Below, piece after piece: positions 35,984 to 36,181 of a stretch of DNA of 36,181 nt. Positions within the stretch are counted from its first letter, which is position 1. Every line of letters begins with the position of its first letter. The notes under the pieces were generated by a model. The model did not search any database. It worked only from the letters and a program-made list of their open reading frames with translations, and was not told the origin of the DNA. The stretch covers positions 1-36,181 of the IMG/VR virus record IMGVR_UViG_3300025138_000136; one strand, written 5' to 3'. The position numbers and the translations under genes are program-made. The stretch is from a virus.

Positions 35984-36181
35984 TGAGTAACGCAAGAAAA
36001 CTAGCAGATAATCTTCCTAGTGAGGGCAGTCTCTCTGAACGCAACATGATTATCAATGGGGCGATGCAGGTGGCGCAGCGTGGAACGTCAAAAACACTTG
36101 TTAATGGACAAATAAATTTTTGTACAGATCGCTGGCATCTATATTATGCAGGGTTTGATAATTTTGCAGGAACTTTAACAC
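35983..36181 (+). CDS. Tail fibre/collar-type protein, 5' part (continues beyond window)
   Basis: The frame begins MSNARKLADNLPSEGSLSERNMIINGAMQVAQRG, a very common start of marine phage fibre/collar proteins, and is still open after 66 codons at the window end. It overlaps the S74 fibre stop (TAATG). The window begins with the 3' part of the same kind of gene, and one leftover base here plus two there complete a codon. Members of this family I know are longer than the direct join would give, so an internal part is probably absent. Confidence 0.75.
   Translation, partial: MSNARKLADNLPSEGSLSERNMIINGAMQVAQRGTSKTLVNGQINFCTDRWHLYYAGFDNFAGTLT

Overview
This window looks like most of the genome of a tailed double-stranded DNA phage with a short-tailed (podovirus-like) particle, of the kind common in sea-water viromes. 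The DNA is AT-rich. The phage hallmarks are a small and large terminase, a P22-type portal of 700 residues, a scaffold, an SU10-type major capsid protein, a tail hub resembling P22 gp10, an adaptor, several tail fibres and a GH19 endolysin. No tape measure, tail tube, sheath, integrase, tRNA or CRISPR array was seen, so a lytic podophage is the best reading. Many small proteins are of types I associate with marine phages. Early-gene ribosome sites read AGAAAGG, which suits the 16S tail of alphaproteobacteria (ending CCTTTCT) better than that of enterobacteria. The host assignment is inference.

Layout. All late genes are on the + strand. Read from the non-coding region at 26884-27608, they run terS, terL, a cluster of tiny lysine-rich genes, an adaptor, and a series of fibre and adhesin genes to the window end. 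From the window start they continue with more fibre genes, the tail hub (2734-5844), ejection-type internal proteins (about 6568-11062), portal, scaffold, capsid, six or seven small membrane proteins and the endolysin (to 18537). The two window ends fall inside the two halves of one kind of fibre gene, in compatible reading phase. The molecule is therefore probably circular or circularly permuted, with a piece of that gene missing.

Early regions. A leftward cluster of five tiny genes (18524-19511) diverges from a rightward DNA-metabolism operon (19588-24597). That operon holds a small putative regulator, a PDDEXK nuclease resembling a Holliday-junction resolvase, a winged-helix-like protein, a DUF3799-type exonuclease, an OB-fold single-strand-binding protein with an acidic tail ending in Phe, and a zinc-finger/TOPRIM/RecA-like primase-helicase. 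No DNA or RNA polymerase is visible, so replication must rely on the host polymerase. A second leftward operon (26883 back to 24615) starts with an ArdC-like antirestriction protein and continues with six tiny genes.

The most unusual parts are non-coding or hidden in known genes. (1) A 725-bp region between ardC and terS holds two triplets of ATTGTTT-like repeats phased at exactly 10 bp, a G-quadruplex-capable tract and AT-trinucleotide hairpins. (2) An exact 45-bp element occurs both there and upstream of the gene at 24182. (3) A GAAAGGCTAA leader precedes early genes on both strands. (4) The tail hub carries two inserted domains, each with a His...Cys-x2-His...Met pattern like that of type 1 copper proteins.
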